From NCBI RefSeq assembly GCF_018332695.1, contig NZ_BOQN01000070.1, positions 56,398 through 120,397 of the forward strand: a stretch of DNA of 64,000 nt, in the 5' to 3' direction. The notes under the pieces were generated by a model. The model saw only the letters and a list, made by a program, of their open reading frames with translations. It ran no database searches and was not told the DNA's origin. Source of the DNA: Paractinoplanes toevensis. GTDB lineage: Bacteria > Actinomycetota > Actinomycetes > Mycobacteriales > Micromonosporaceae. This document shows positions 8,601 to 16,095 of the stretch, piece by piece; the stretch's first letter is position 1, and each line of letters begins with the position of its first letter. Made by a program: the position numbers and the translations under genes.

Positions 8601-10192
8601 AGCGGGCCGAGTCCACGTCGCCGGCCGACTGGCTCTTGAAGCCTCGCGTCTTCATGCACCGCGTCGCGTTCGACAAGACGGGCCGGTACCTGCTGACCGT
8701 GGCCGGCACGAAAAGCGACGAGTATCCGCGCCTCTGGGACGTCGGCGATCCCCGGAAGGTGTCGGCGGTCACCGACGACCGGAACTGGGATCGTCCCTAC
8801 GGCAACACGTGCTCGAACGTCAGCTCGCTGGTCTACAGCCAGGACCGGGACGACGACCGGCTCGGCTACGTCGTCGGTGGCGGAAACGGTGACCTCTGTG
8901 TCTGGCGGAAGCTCTCCGACGGGCTGTGGTTCGCCAGCAAGACACCGGCCGGCACCACCCACAGCCTCGGCGCGGCGGTGATCCTCAAGTCTTCGGAGCC
9001 GGATTATCCGGTGGTGGCGACCCCGACCGACGCGGGCGTGCTGCTCTGGGACCTCGCCGACGCGTTCCGTCCGGGCGCGACCGGATCGACGCCGCTGCTG
9101 AAGGCCGGCCTGCTCAACGGGGTGACCTTCAACCCGCAGGGCCCGAAGCTGGTGGCCGACACCAGCTCCGACATCGGCACCCGGGTCTGGGACATCACCC
9201 AGACCCGCAGCCCGGTGCCGGTGCGCGACTTCCCCTCCCACGGCGACAACATGTCCACCGAGGACGGCGAGGGCATCGACGCATCGACGGCGTTCAGCCC
9301 GGACGGCTCCCTGTTCGCGGTCCCTCGCACCGACGGCAACCAGGCCCTGGTCGACATCGTCGCCACCAGCGAGCTGACCGCGGCCAAATACACCACGGTC
9401 GTCAAGCCGCTGGCGACGCTGAAGGACTTCACGTCCGGCGCCATGGGCATCACGTTCGGCGGCGGCAACGGACGGTTGCTCGCAGTGGCCGACGTCTCGC
9501 ACCGCGACGACGGCCGCCCGTCGTCGATGCGCCTGTTCGACCTCAGTGATCCGGCTACGCCGAAACTGTTGGTCAACCTGCCGACGCTGGCCTTCCAGTT
9601 CGCGTTCTCCACGGTCGGTCCCTACCTGTACAGCTTCAGCGACAACGAGGTCCTGGCCTGGGACATCAGCGATCCGGTCAACCCTCGGCCGCTCGGGTCG
9701 CGTCCGGTCACGGCCGACAGCCTCCTGGCCAACGGCCAGCTGACCGGGGACGGCCGTTACCTGGTGATCGGCGACAACAGCCGGTACGTCCGTATCTTCC
9801 CGGTCGGCGATGACGGGCGGCTCGGCGAACCGATGCTCCTGGGCGGCCGCCGGAACTTCGTGAACACGGACCTCGCGGTCAGCCCGGACGGCAAACTCCT
9901 CGCCTTGCAGGGCGGCGAGAGCAGCGGTGACGGGATAGTTGATCTCTACGACATCAGCGACCCCCGCACCACCCGGCTGAACGCGAGCATGGAGGTCAAC
10001 ACGAGCCCGAACGGGCTGGCGTTCAGTCCGAACGGCAAGCTGCTGGCGGTGCGGGGAAGCGATGGCGTCGACTTCTGGTCGACCGACCCGGAGGAGGTCA
10101 TCGCCCGGGTGTGCGCGTCGGCCGGTGACCCGATCTCGCCCGCTGAGTGGCGGACGTACGTGCCGGGAGTGCCCTACGAACCGCCCTGCTGA
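5672..10192 (+). CDS. Caspase-like peptidase fused to STAND NTPase, membrane helix and WD40 propeller
   Basis: This 1506-residue protein has four parts. Residues about 18-255 are a caspase-fold peptidase with the catalytic His in YYVGHG (H97) and the Cys in ILDCCYSA (C150). After a linker, CPYLGLDAFRPKDADRYFGRD opens a STAND-type NTPase with Walker A ASGAGKTS (K322, T323), Walker B LVLIVDQLEQ (D414) and a winged-helix tail (LSHEALLRSWPRL). A single hydrophobic helix spans about 713-736. The rest is a WD40-like propeller with blades marked by IRLWDV, TRVWDI, LLWDLA and LAWDIS, ending in the family's AEWRTYVPGVPYEPPC. Co-translation with the EACC1 gene indicates an NTP-regulated suicide or defence protease. 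Trigger and targets are unknown. Confidence 0.9.
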   Translation: MTDAADADPKPRTGLSGPGVRILVIGTASHAGPTLTPVPAARRSAEAVGAALIAAGGADPEQVRVVVDPPDVDAMSALVAEAAEAAESVLLIYYVGHGLIGPRNRLYLAACATDVVTAPRPHRQALPFQELADTLAGSRAKTRIVILDCCYSARAELSDAARPALPGFSPAAASGTFLLASAERLAEAPAEEALTTFSGRFVRLLEEGDARTGPVLTLNTVYDRLAAAAETAGTAKPTSRSGDESGSFVLAVNRAHRPAGPEQRIPPAAGECPYLGLDAFRPKDADRYFGRDDTVAGLVAGVAGAAAKRSPSMLVAASGAGKTSLLNAGLRPMLAAGTPELAGSPGWPVLLMTPGEHPMAQLVIRLDAEAGKEQRANMPADSEWAAPVQPAQVVDLAAAACTEHGASRLVLIVDQLEQVFTLCESAEERTSFLGAVRALAERHVVVLALRADFYGRAAERPELTDALRHHQTLITAMTPGEMRAAIEGPAAAAGLRVEDGLAGLILRDLGEQDRLPLLSHALWATWQQREENRLTLGGYSRAGGVDAIGATAEAAWASLAEDEAAAGALRRMLPRLVRVVGDGPETIRPVPLDDLLRGLDDPAAGERALERFTRDRLVTRDSTSVRLSHEALLRSWPRLRDWIEEDRERLRTGQRVTADARTWAENGRDSGLLYRGARLGGAAEAAAELGPEATAFLAASGSAQRRSDRVRRSVISVLATLLVVAVAAAITAVVFQRRAADQRDLALSRLLAAEADQLRDRQPNLAKQLSVLSYKIDPATGTGPVLASLASTGTLNAGRVAYDLAQSGDGAFVAVSTGDTLVLRDPRSAAVISEFGDGELNGPVALSTDGRLLAVGVGPDSPEANTEDMRDLPRPRVRLYGLADPAHPVSLAVLETGDTSITAVALTADGRTLTAAGHNGRIRLWDVTRPGQPSAAGTIDAHQGMVDSLAFAPSGRLLASSGLDKKSRLWAVPELAKRAESTSPADWLLKPRVFMHRVAFDKTGRYLLTVAGTKSDEYPRLWDVGDPRKVSAVTDDRNWDRPYGNTCSNVSSLVYSQDRDDDRLGYVVGGGNGDLCVWRKLSDGLWFASKTPAGTTHSLGAAVILKSSEPDYPVVATPTDAGVLLWDLADAFRPGATGSTPLLKAGLLNGVTFNPQGPKLVADTSSDIGTRVWDITQTRSPVPVRDFPSHGDNMSTEDGEGIDASTAFSPDGSLFAVPRTDGNQALVDIVATSELTAAKYTTVVKPLATLKDFTSGAMGITFGGGNGRLLAVADVSHRDDGRPSSMRLFDLSDPATPKLLVNLPTLAFQFAFSTVGPYLYSFSDNEVLAWDISDPVNPRPLGSRPVTADSLLANGQLTGDGRYLVIGDNSRYVRIFPVGDDGRLGEPMLLGGRRNFVNTDLAVSPDGKLLALQGGESSGDGIVDLYDISDPRTTRLNASMEVNTSPNGLAFSPNGKLLAVRGSDGVDFWSTDPEEVIARVCASAGDPISPAEWRTYVPGVPYEPPC

Positions 10193-10200
10193 CGAACGGA

Positions 10201-10226
10201 GGCCCGGACCCCCCTCGGGCCCGGGC
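10201..10226. terminator. Stem-loop between convergent genes
   Basis: GCCCGG at 10202 pairs with CCGGGC at 10221, and an alternative GGCCCG/CGGGCC pairing is also possible. The element sits in the 54-base gap between the caspase-NTPase gene and the convergent aldehyde dehydrogenase. A short T run is weak on both strands, so this is a plausible but unproven bidirectional terminator. Confidence 0.45.
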
Positions 10227-10246
10227 TTCCGCACCTGACGGTGAGA

Positions 10247-11680
10247 TCAGTCGAGCGAGTGCATGACGTGCTTGATGCGGGTGTAGTCCTCAAGCCCGTA
10301 CACCGAAAGGTCCTTGCCGTGGCCGGAGTGCTTGAATCCGCCGTGCGGCATCTCCGCGACCAGCGGGATGTGGCAGTTGACCCAGACGCAGCCGAAGTCC
10401 AGGCGCTGCGTCATCCGCATGGCCCGGCCGTGGTCCTTGGTCCAGACACTCGACGCCAGCCCGTATTCCACCCCGTTGGCCCAGCGGACCGCCTCGTCCT
10501 CGTCGCTGAACTGCTGGACGGTGATCACCGGGCCGAAGATCTCGTCCTGGACGACCTCGTCGTTCTGGCGCAGCCCGGAGATGACGGTGGGGGAGTAGAA
10601 GTAGCCGCGGTCGCCGACCCGGGCGCCGCCGGCGTCGAGGGAGGCGTGGTCGGGCAGGCGGTCGACGAAGCCCTTGACCCGGTCGAGCTGGCGGGCGTTG
10701 TTCAGCGGCCCGTACAGCACGTCCTCGTCGTCGGCGGCGCCGGTCCGGGTGCCCTTGGCCTGCTCGGCGAGGGCGGCCACGAAGTCGGAGTACGCCCGCG
10801 GGGAGACCAGCACCCGGGTGGCGGCGGTGCAGTCCTGGCCGGCGTTGAAATAGCCGCCGACTGCGATGGCCTCGGCCGCCGCCGCGATGTCCGCGTCGTC
10901 GAAGACCACGACCGGCGCCTTGCCGCCCAGCTCGAGGTGGGTGCGCTTGAGGTCGGCGGAGGCAGCCTGGGCGACCTCCATGCCGGCCCGCACGCTGCCG
11001 GTGATCGACACCATCTGCGGCGTCGGGTGGCTGACCAGCTGGCGGCCGGTGTCGCGGTCGCCGATGACGACGTTGAACACGCCCGCCGGGAGGAACTCGG
11101 CGGCGATCTCGGCGAGCAGCACCGAGGTGACCGGGGTGGTGTCGGACGGCTTGAGGACCACCGTGTTGCCGGCCGCGAGCGCCGGCGCGATCTTCCACAC
11201 GGCCATCATCAGCGGGTAGTTCCACGGGGTGACCTGCGCGCACACGCCGACCGGCTCGCGCCGGACGTAGGACTCGAAACCGTTCAGGTACTGGCCCGCG
11301 GAGCGGCCCTCGAGCAGCCGGGCCGCGCCGGCGAAGAACCGGATCTGGTCGATCGCGGGCGGCAGTTCCTCGCTCCTGGTCAGCCCGAGCGGCTTGCCGG
11401 TGTTCTGCGACTCGGCGGCGACCAGTTCGTCGGTGCGCGCCTCGATCGCGTCGGCGAACTTCAGCAGCGCCTGCTGCCGCTCGCTCGGCGTCGTGTTACG
11501 CCATTTCTCGAACGCCTCCGACGCGGCGGTGAAAGCCCGGTCCACATCCGGTTTGCCGGAAACCGGTGCGGAGGCGAAGACCTCGCCGGTGGCCGGGTCG
11601 ATGAGGTCCTCGTATCGGCCCTCGGCGGGCGCGGCCGGGGCGCCACCGATGAAGTTGTGCAGCACGGTCTTGGCGGTCAC
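10247..11680 (-). CDS. Aldehyde dehydrogenase, gamma-aminobutyraldehyde dehydrogenase type
   Basis: A 477-residue NAD(P)-dependent aldehyde dehydrogenase. It has the substrate-entry TPWNYPLMMAVWKIAPALA, the base Glu in HLELGGKAP (E250) and the nucleophile Cys in FNAGQDCTAATR (C284). The FNAGQDCTA context is typical of gamma-aminobutyraldehyde dehydrogenases, which turn 4-aminobutanal from putrescine into GABA. The GTG at 11680 with GGAGAT just upstream is preferred over an ATG at 11719. With the FAD oxidase, the Lrp regulator and the saccharopine-dehydrogenase-like gene on the other side of the conflict operon, it could complete a putrescine or related amine breakdown route; that link is inferred. 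Confidence 0.88.
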   Translation of the reverse strand: MTAKTVLHNFIGGAPAAPAEGRYEDLIDPATGEVFASAPVSGKPDVDRAFTAASEAFEKWRNTTPSERQQALLKFADAIEARTDELVAAESQNTGKPLGLTRSEELPPAIDQIRFFAGAARLLEGRSAGQYLNGFESYVRREPVGVCAQVTPWNYPLMMAVWKIAPALAAGNTVVLKPSDTTPVTSVLLAEIAAEFLPAGVFNVVIGDRDTGRQLVSHPTPQMVSITGSVRAGMEVAQAASADLKRTHLELGGKAPVVVFDDADIAAAAEAIAVGGYFNAGQDCTAATRVLVSPRAYSDFVAALAEQAKGTRTGAADDEDVLYGPLNNARQLDRVKGFVDRLPDHASLDAGGARVGDRGYFYSPTVISGLRQNDEVVQDEIFGPVITVQQFSDEDEAVRWANGVEYGLASSVWTKDHGRAMRMTQRLDFGCVWVNCHIPLVAEMPHGGFKHSGHGKDLSVYGLEDYTRIKHVMHSLD

Positions 11681-11802
11681 GAGATCTCCAGGAGCAGGAT
11701 CGGACACTTTCCGGCCCATCTTTCCACTGATTCCGAAGCTGACAAGAGGTTGAAGCGACGACTTCCGTTTACCCGCTCAGCCTTCGGCGGGGCGGGCCGA
11801 AC

Positions 11803-14733
11803 TTGGAGGGAGTGGGGTCCACCGCGGGCACGACGGGTGCGGACGGCCGGCTGAGCGATGCGGCGCGTCTGCGCCGGATGCGTGACAGCGGGCTGCTCGA
11901 GGGTGCCTCCAGCGCATCGCTGGACCGGCTCGCCCGGGCCGCCGCCCACCAGTTGCGCACCACCCGGGCCCAGGTGTCGCTGGTGACCGCCGACCGGCGG
12001 GTGGTGGTCGGTTCGGCCGGCTCGCCGGTCGCCCACACGTACTGCCGGATGGTCGTCGACACCGACGCCCCGCTGCTGGTCACCGACGCGCGCGCGGACG
12101 ACCGGGTGGCCGGGCACCCGGCGATCGGGGACGGCGTGGTCGCGTACGCCGGTTTCCCGATCCGCAGTCTCGACGGTCACCCGCTCGGCGCGTTCTGCGT
12201 GCTGCACGACGAGCCGCGGGACTGGGAACCGCGGGACCTGCTGCTGGTGGAGGACCTCGCGGCCACCGCGGAGGCGGAGATCGCCATGCGGGCCGAGGCC
12301 CGGGTGCACGCGGCCGCCGCCCGCCGGCTGCAGGGTGTCCTCGACGCCTGCCAGGACGCGTACGTGTCGGTGGACGGCGCCGGGAACGTGCTGGCCTGGA
12401 ACGCCGCCGCCGAGAAGCTGTTCGGCTACTCCGCCGCGGAGGCCCTCGGCAGCCAGGTCGCCGGCCTGATCATCCCGGCCCGGTTCCGGGCCGCGCACTC
12501 GGCCGGGCTGGCCCGGTTGCACGGGGGCGGCCGGTCCCGGTTGGCCGGCCACCGGATCGAGTTGTCCGCCCGCAACCGCGCCGGCGACGAGTTCCCGATC
12601 GAGATGACCCTGCAGGTCGAGGAGGACAGCTACCACGCGTTCCTGCACGACATCAGCGGCCGGGTCGCCGACCGGCGCCAGCTGGAACACGAGCGCACCT
12701 TCCTGCAGGCGCTGCTGGACAGCCTCGACGTGGGCGTCGGCGCCTGCGACTCGGACGGCCGGCTGACCCTGTTCAACCATGCGATGCGGGAGATCCACGG
12801 CGCGGACGCCCGGCCGGTGTCGTTCGGTGACTGGCCCGAGGAGTACGACCTCTACGGTCCGGACGAGGTCACCCCGCTGGAGGCCGGGGAGTTGCCGCTG
12901 ATCCGGGCGTTCAACGGGGAGCAGGTCGACCGGCAGCACCTCGTGGTCGCCCCGCGCGGCGGCGTCCCGCACCATTTCCACGTCAACGCCCGCCCGATCG
13001 AGACCACCGACGGTCGCCGGCTGGGCGCGGTGGTCGCCATGCACGACATCACCGACCAGCGGATCGCCGAGCGCTCCCGGGACGTCCGGTACGCGGTGGC
13101 CCGCGCTCTCGCCGACGCCACCAGCGCCGAGGAGGCGGCCGACCGTACGGTGGCCGCGGTGACCCGGGCGCTCGGCTGGGTGTACGGCGAGTTCTGGCAG
13201 GCCGACGACGACGCCGGGGTGATCAACCGGGTCGGGCAGTGGACCGATCCGGCGTATGACCTCAGTGCCGTCACCGACGGCCGCCCGTTCGGTGTCCGGC
13301 GGGGCGTCGGCCTGGCCGGGCACATCTGGGCCGACGAGGCCGAACTGTTCTCGGCCGAGGTCGCCGACGATCCGCGACTGATGAGCCGGGCCGAGCAGAT
13401 CCGGGCGGCCGGCCTGCACAGCGCCCTCGGGGTGCCGGTCCGGTCGGGTGACCGGGTGCTGGGCGTGCTGCTGCTGTTCAGCGTGGCCGTCGAGGAGTAC
13501 GACGCGGACGTCACCGACCTGCTCGAGCTGATCGGCGCTCAGCTGGGCCGCTACCTCGAGCGGCGCCGCACCGAGGACCTGGCCCTCGCGCTGGCCGCCG
13601 CCCGGCGCGACTTCGACCGGGTGATCGAGCAGGTCAACGACTACGTGTGGACGGTCGAGGTGCGGCCGGACCGGACCATCGGCTCGGTCTACGCCAGCCC
13701 GGACGGCAGCGGCGTGTTCGGCGAGCGACTGGCCGTCCAGTCGGACATGGCGGCCGCCATGGAGGGCCGGATCCATCCGGACGACCAGGCCGCCTACGAC
13801 CTGTTCGTCGCCGAGGTGCGGGCCGGCCGGCCGGCCGAGAACGAGGTGCGGATGCTCGGCGCGGACGGGGTGACCCGGTGGGTCTGGACCCGGGCGATGC
13901 CGCGGCGGGAGAACGGCCGGCTGCTCGTCGACGGGATCAGCACCAACGTCACCGACCGGCACGTGCTCGCCGAGCAGCGCGAGCGGTTGCTGACCGACCA
14001 GCGGTCGCAGAACGAGAAGCTGCGCCGGGTCGACCGGCTCAAGGACGAGCTGGTCGCGCTGGTCAGTCACGAACTGCGGAACCCGCTCGGTGCGATCCGC
14101 AGCTACACCGAGGCGCTGCTCGACGATCCGGAGCTCACCGGGGACCAGCGCCACCTGACCGAGGTGATCGACCGGCGCAGCGCCCACATGCAGGTCCTCG
14201 TCGACGACCTGCTCGACATGGCCCGCCTCGAGGCCGGTCAGCTGCACCTGGAACGGAAGCCGCTGTCGGCCACCCGGCTGATCCGCGACGTGGTGCAGAC
14301 GCTGCGGCCCGCCGCCGAGGCGAAGGGCCTGACCATCGAGGTGACGGCACCGCGGGAGCTGCTGGTGCAGGCCGACCCGGTGCGGTTGCGGCAGGTCCTC
14401 GACAACCTCGTCGCCAACGCGATCAAGTACACGCCGGCCGGCGGCGGGGTCACCGTGACGGCCCGGCACCAGCCGCCCGAACGAGCCGGCACCGGCGACG
14501 GCGACGTGGTGATCGAGGTGTCCGACACCGGCATCGGCATCCCGGCCGACCAGTACCCGCACCTGTTCGACCGGTTCTTCCGGGCCAGCAACGCGGTGCA
14601 GCAGGGCATCAAGGGCACCGGCCTGGGCCTGGCCATCACCAAGGCCATCGTGGACGCCCACGGCGGCACCCTGACGGCTCAACCCGCCGCGGGGACGGGC
14701 TGCACGTTCACGGTGTCGCTGCCGGCGTTGTGA
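11803..14733 (+). CDS. Multi-domain PAS/GAF sensor histidine kinase
   Basis: The 976-residue protein reads as GAF (about 25-165), PAS (170-290), PAS (300-410), GAF (420-565), PAS with PAC (575-685), then HisKA with the phosphorylated His in LVALVSHELRNPLGAI (H756) and a HATPase domain with DNLVANAIKYTP, DTGIGIP and GTGLGLAI boxes. There is no transmembrane segment, so it should be a soluble cytoplasmic sensor. No response regulator lies nearby, so its partner is elsewhere. The start is uncertain: TTG at 11803 or GTG at 11812, both next to GGAGGGA. Its tail overlaps the convergent LLM gene by 26 bases. Confidence 0.9.
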   Translation: MEGVGSTAGTTGADGRLSDAARLRRMRDSGLLEGASSASLDRLARAAAHQLRTTRAQVSLVTADRRVVVGSAGSPVAHTYCRMVVDTDAPLLVTDARADDRVAGHPAIGDGVVAYAGFPIRSLDGHPLGAFCVLHDEPRDWEPRDLLLVEDLAATAEAEIAMRAEARVHAAAARRLQGVLDACQDAYVSVDGAGNVLAWNAAAEKLFGYSAAEALGSQVAGLIIPARFRAAHSAGLARLHGGGRSRLAGHRIELSARNRAGDEFPIEMTLQVEEDSYHAFLHDISGRVADRRQLEHERTFLQALLDSLDVGVGACDSDGRLTLFNHAMREIHGADARPVSFGDWPEEYDLYGPDEVTPLEAGELPLIRAFNGEQVDRQHLVVAPRGGVPHHFHVNARPIETTDGRRLGAVVAMHDITDQRIAERSRDVRYAVARALADATSAEEAADRTVAAVTRALGWVYGEFWQADDDAGVINRVGQWTDPAYDLSAVTDGRPFGVRRGVGLAGHIWADEAELFSAEVADDPRLMSRAEQIRAAGLHSALGVPVRSGDRVLGVLLLFSVAVEEYDADVTDLLELIGAQLGRYLERRRTEDLALALAAARRDFDRVIEQVNDYVWTVEVRPDRTIGSVYASPDGSGVFGERLAVQSDMAAAMEGRIHPDDQAAYDLFVAEVRAGRPAENEVRMLGADGVTRWVWTRAMPRRENGRLLVDGISTNVTDRHVLAEQRERLLTDQRSQNEKLRRVDRLKDELVALVSHELRNPLGAIRSYTEALLDDPELTGDQRHLTEVIDRRSAHMQVLVDDLLDMARLEAGQLHLERKPLSATRLIRDVVQTLRPAAEAKGLTIEVTAPRELLVQADPVRLRQVLDNLVANAIKYTPAGGGVTVTARHQPPERAGTGDGDVVIEVSDTGIGIPADQYPHLFDRFFRASNAVQQGIKGTGLGLAITKAIVDAHGGTLTAQPAAGTGCTFTVSLPAL

Positions 14734-15595
14734 ACCGGGGCACGACCTCCTCGGCGAAGCGCCGCAGCGGCTCGTGGTCGTAGGCCACCCGCGGGATGTA
14801 GAAGATCACGTAGTCGGCGCCGGCCTCCAGCACCTGCTCGACCTTGGCGATGGCCTGCGACGTCGACCAGGACAGGTCGACCTCGACGGTGGTCGACTTG
14901 GCGATCGCGTCATAGGAACGGCCCAGGCGGTCGCAGTGCTCACGCAGCACACCCAGCTTCTGCCGGATGATCTCCGGGTTGCCGTTGCCGACGTTGGAGC
15001 CGTCGGCGTACTGCGCGACCAGCTTGAGCGTCACCTTCTCGCCGCCGCCACCCAGCCACAGCTTCGGGCGGCGCATCGGCTGGTTGATCGGGGCGTCGAT
15101 GCGGTAGTGCCGGCCGGTGAAGACCGGGCGTTCCTCGGTCCACATCCGGTGCACGATCTCGACCGCCTCGCGGAAGGCGGCCATCCGCTGCGGCACGTCG
15201 GCCCACTCGTAGCCGTACGCCTTCCACTCGTGCTCGTACCAGCCGGCGCCGAGCCCGGCGTACAGCCGGCCGTGACTGGCCACGTCGACGGTCGACGCGA
15301 TCTTGGCGTACAGCGAGGGCTGCCGGTAGCCGTTGCAGCCGACCATCTGGCCGATGTTGACCCGCGACGTGTCCCGGGCCAGGGTGGCGGTCGCCGTCCA
15401 GACCTCGAAGACCGAGTTGATCGTCGGCTCGGGCACGGTGTGGAAGTGGTCGTAGAGCCAGATCGAGTCCCACGGGCCGGCGTCGGCGAGTTTCGCCACC
15501 GCCGTCATCGCCTCGTACTGCTCGACCGGGTCGGCGATCTCGACCAGGTCCATCTTCCAGCCCTGCGGCACGAATACCCCGAAGCGCACACTCAT
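14708..15595 (-). CDS. LLM-class F420-dependent oxidoreductase
   Basis: A 295-residue luciferase-like TIM-barrel enzyme. The N-terminal RFGVFVPQGWKMDLVEI, the WDSIWLYDHFHTVP segment and LYAGLGAGWYEHEWKAYGYE are the F420-binding and active-site stretches of this family. Such enzymes use reduced F420 or FMN to oxidise or reduce varied small molecules. The ATG at 15595 (MSVRFG) is chosen over one 27 bases upstream because it matches the usual family start. It is convergent with the histidine kinase and divergent from the DGPF gene. Substrate unknown. Confidence 0.88.
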   Translation of the reverse strand: MSVRFGVFVPQGWKMDLVEIADPVEQYEAMTAVAKLADAGPWDSIWLYDHFHTVPEPTINSVFEVWTATATLARDTSRVNIGQMVGCNGYRQPSLYAKIASTVDVASHGRLYAGLGAGWYEHEWKAYGYEWADVPQRMAAFREAVEIVHRMWTEERPVFTGRHYRIDAPINQPMRRPKLWLGGGGEKVTLKLVAQYADGSNVGNGNPEIIRQKLGVLREHCDRLGRSYDAIAKSTTVEVDLSWSTSQAIAKVEQVLEAGADYVIFYIPRVAYDHEPLRRFAEEVVPRFTTPAATP

Positions 15596-15621
15596 ACCGG
15601 CGAACTTAATCCACGTGATCA

Positions 15622-15648
15622 TGTCGAGCGGGGTAGATCGGCTTCGTC
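15622..15648 (+). promoter_or_regulatory. ECF42-type promoter
   Basis: TGTCGA at 15622-15627 and CGTC at 15645-15648 are separated by exactly 17 bases and lie about 34 bases before the DGPF gene. As I recall the published ECF42 consensus, it is TGTCGA in the -35 and CG(A/T)C in the -10. Since the ECF42 sigma gene is second in this operon, the site suggests autoregulation. Confidence 0.65.
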
Positions 15649-15681
15649 CCTGAGGTAGAAGATCCGCTCAAGGAGGTTTCC

Positions 15682-16095
15682 ATGCCGCGCTACCTGCTCA
15701 TCGTCGACTACCGGCCGGGCGACGACGACACACCGATGGACCAGTGGCGCCCGGAGGAGATCAAGGCGCACATGAACTACTACGACGTGCTGAACGCCGC
15801 GCTGCGCGACAGCGGCGAGCTGGTCGGGGGCGAGGCGCTGACCGAGCCGCGGTCGGCCCGCGAGGTGATCTCCGACGGCACCTCGGCGCCGGTGGTGACG
15901 GACGGGCCGTTCGCCGAATCGAAGGAGATCCTGGCCGGCTACCAGATCGTCGAGGTCGAGTCGGAGGCCCGGGCGATCGAGATCGCCGCCCTCGTCTCAG
16001 CGGTGCCGGGGCCGGGCGGGGTGCCGCTGCGCCAGCCGGTCACGGTCCGCCGGGTGATGGACGGCACCGACTTCGAGGCCATGACCGGCCGGTGA
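15682..16095 (+). CDS. YCII/DGPF-domain protein
   Basis: A 137-residue YCII-related protein with the diagnostic DGPFAESKE motif at about residues 74-82 and the N-terminal strand MPRYLLIVDY. It has a strong AAGGAGG site 5 bases before the ATG. Its stop overlaps the GTG start of the ECF42 sigma gene, and DGPF genes are the hallmark partners and targets of ECF42 sigma factors. The molecular function of DGPF proteins is not established; the fold resembles dimeric ferredoxin-like barrels that bind small ligands. It should be transcribed from the ECF42-type promoter at 15622. Confidence 0.9.
   Translation: MPRYLLIVDYRPGDDDTPMDQWRPEEIKAHMNYYDVLNAALRDSGELVGGEALTEPRSAREVISDGTSAPVVTDGPFAESKEILAGYQIVEVESEARAIEIAALVSAVPGPGGVPLRQPVTVRRVMDGTDFEAMTGR

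Noticed and set aside
5255..10234. Long minus-strand frames opposite the caspase-NTPase gene (767 and 821 codons)
   Set aside because: The plus strand holds catalytic His/Cys and Walker motifs; the minus frames are repetitive mirror translations.
11677..14682. A 1001-codon minus-strand open frame opposite the histidine kinase
   Set aside because: It is antisense to a fully recognisable multi-domain kinase, is Arg/Gly/Val-rich and low-complexity, and matches no family.
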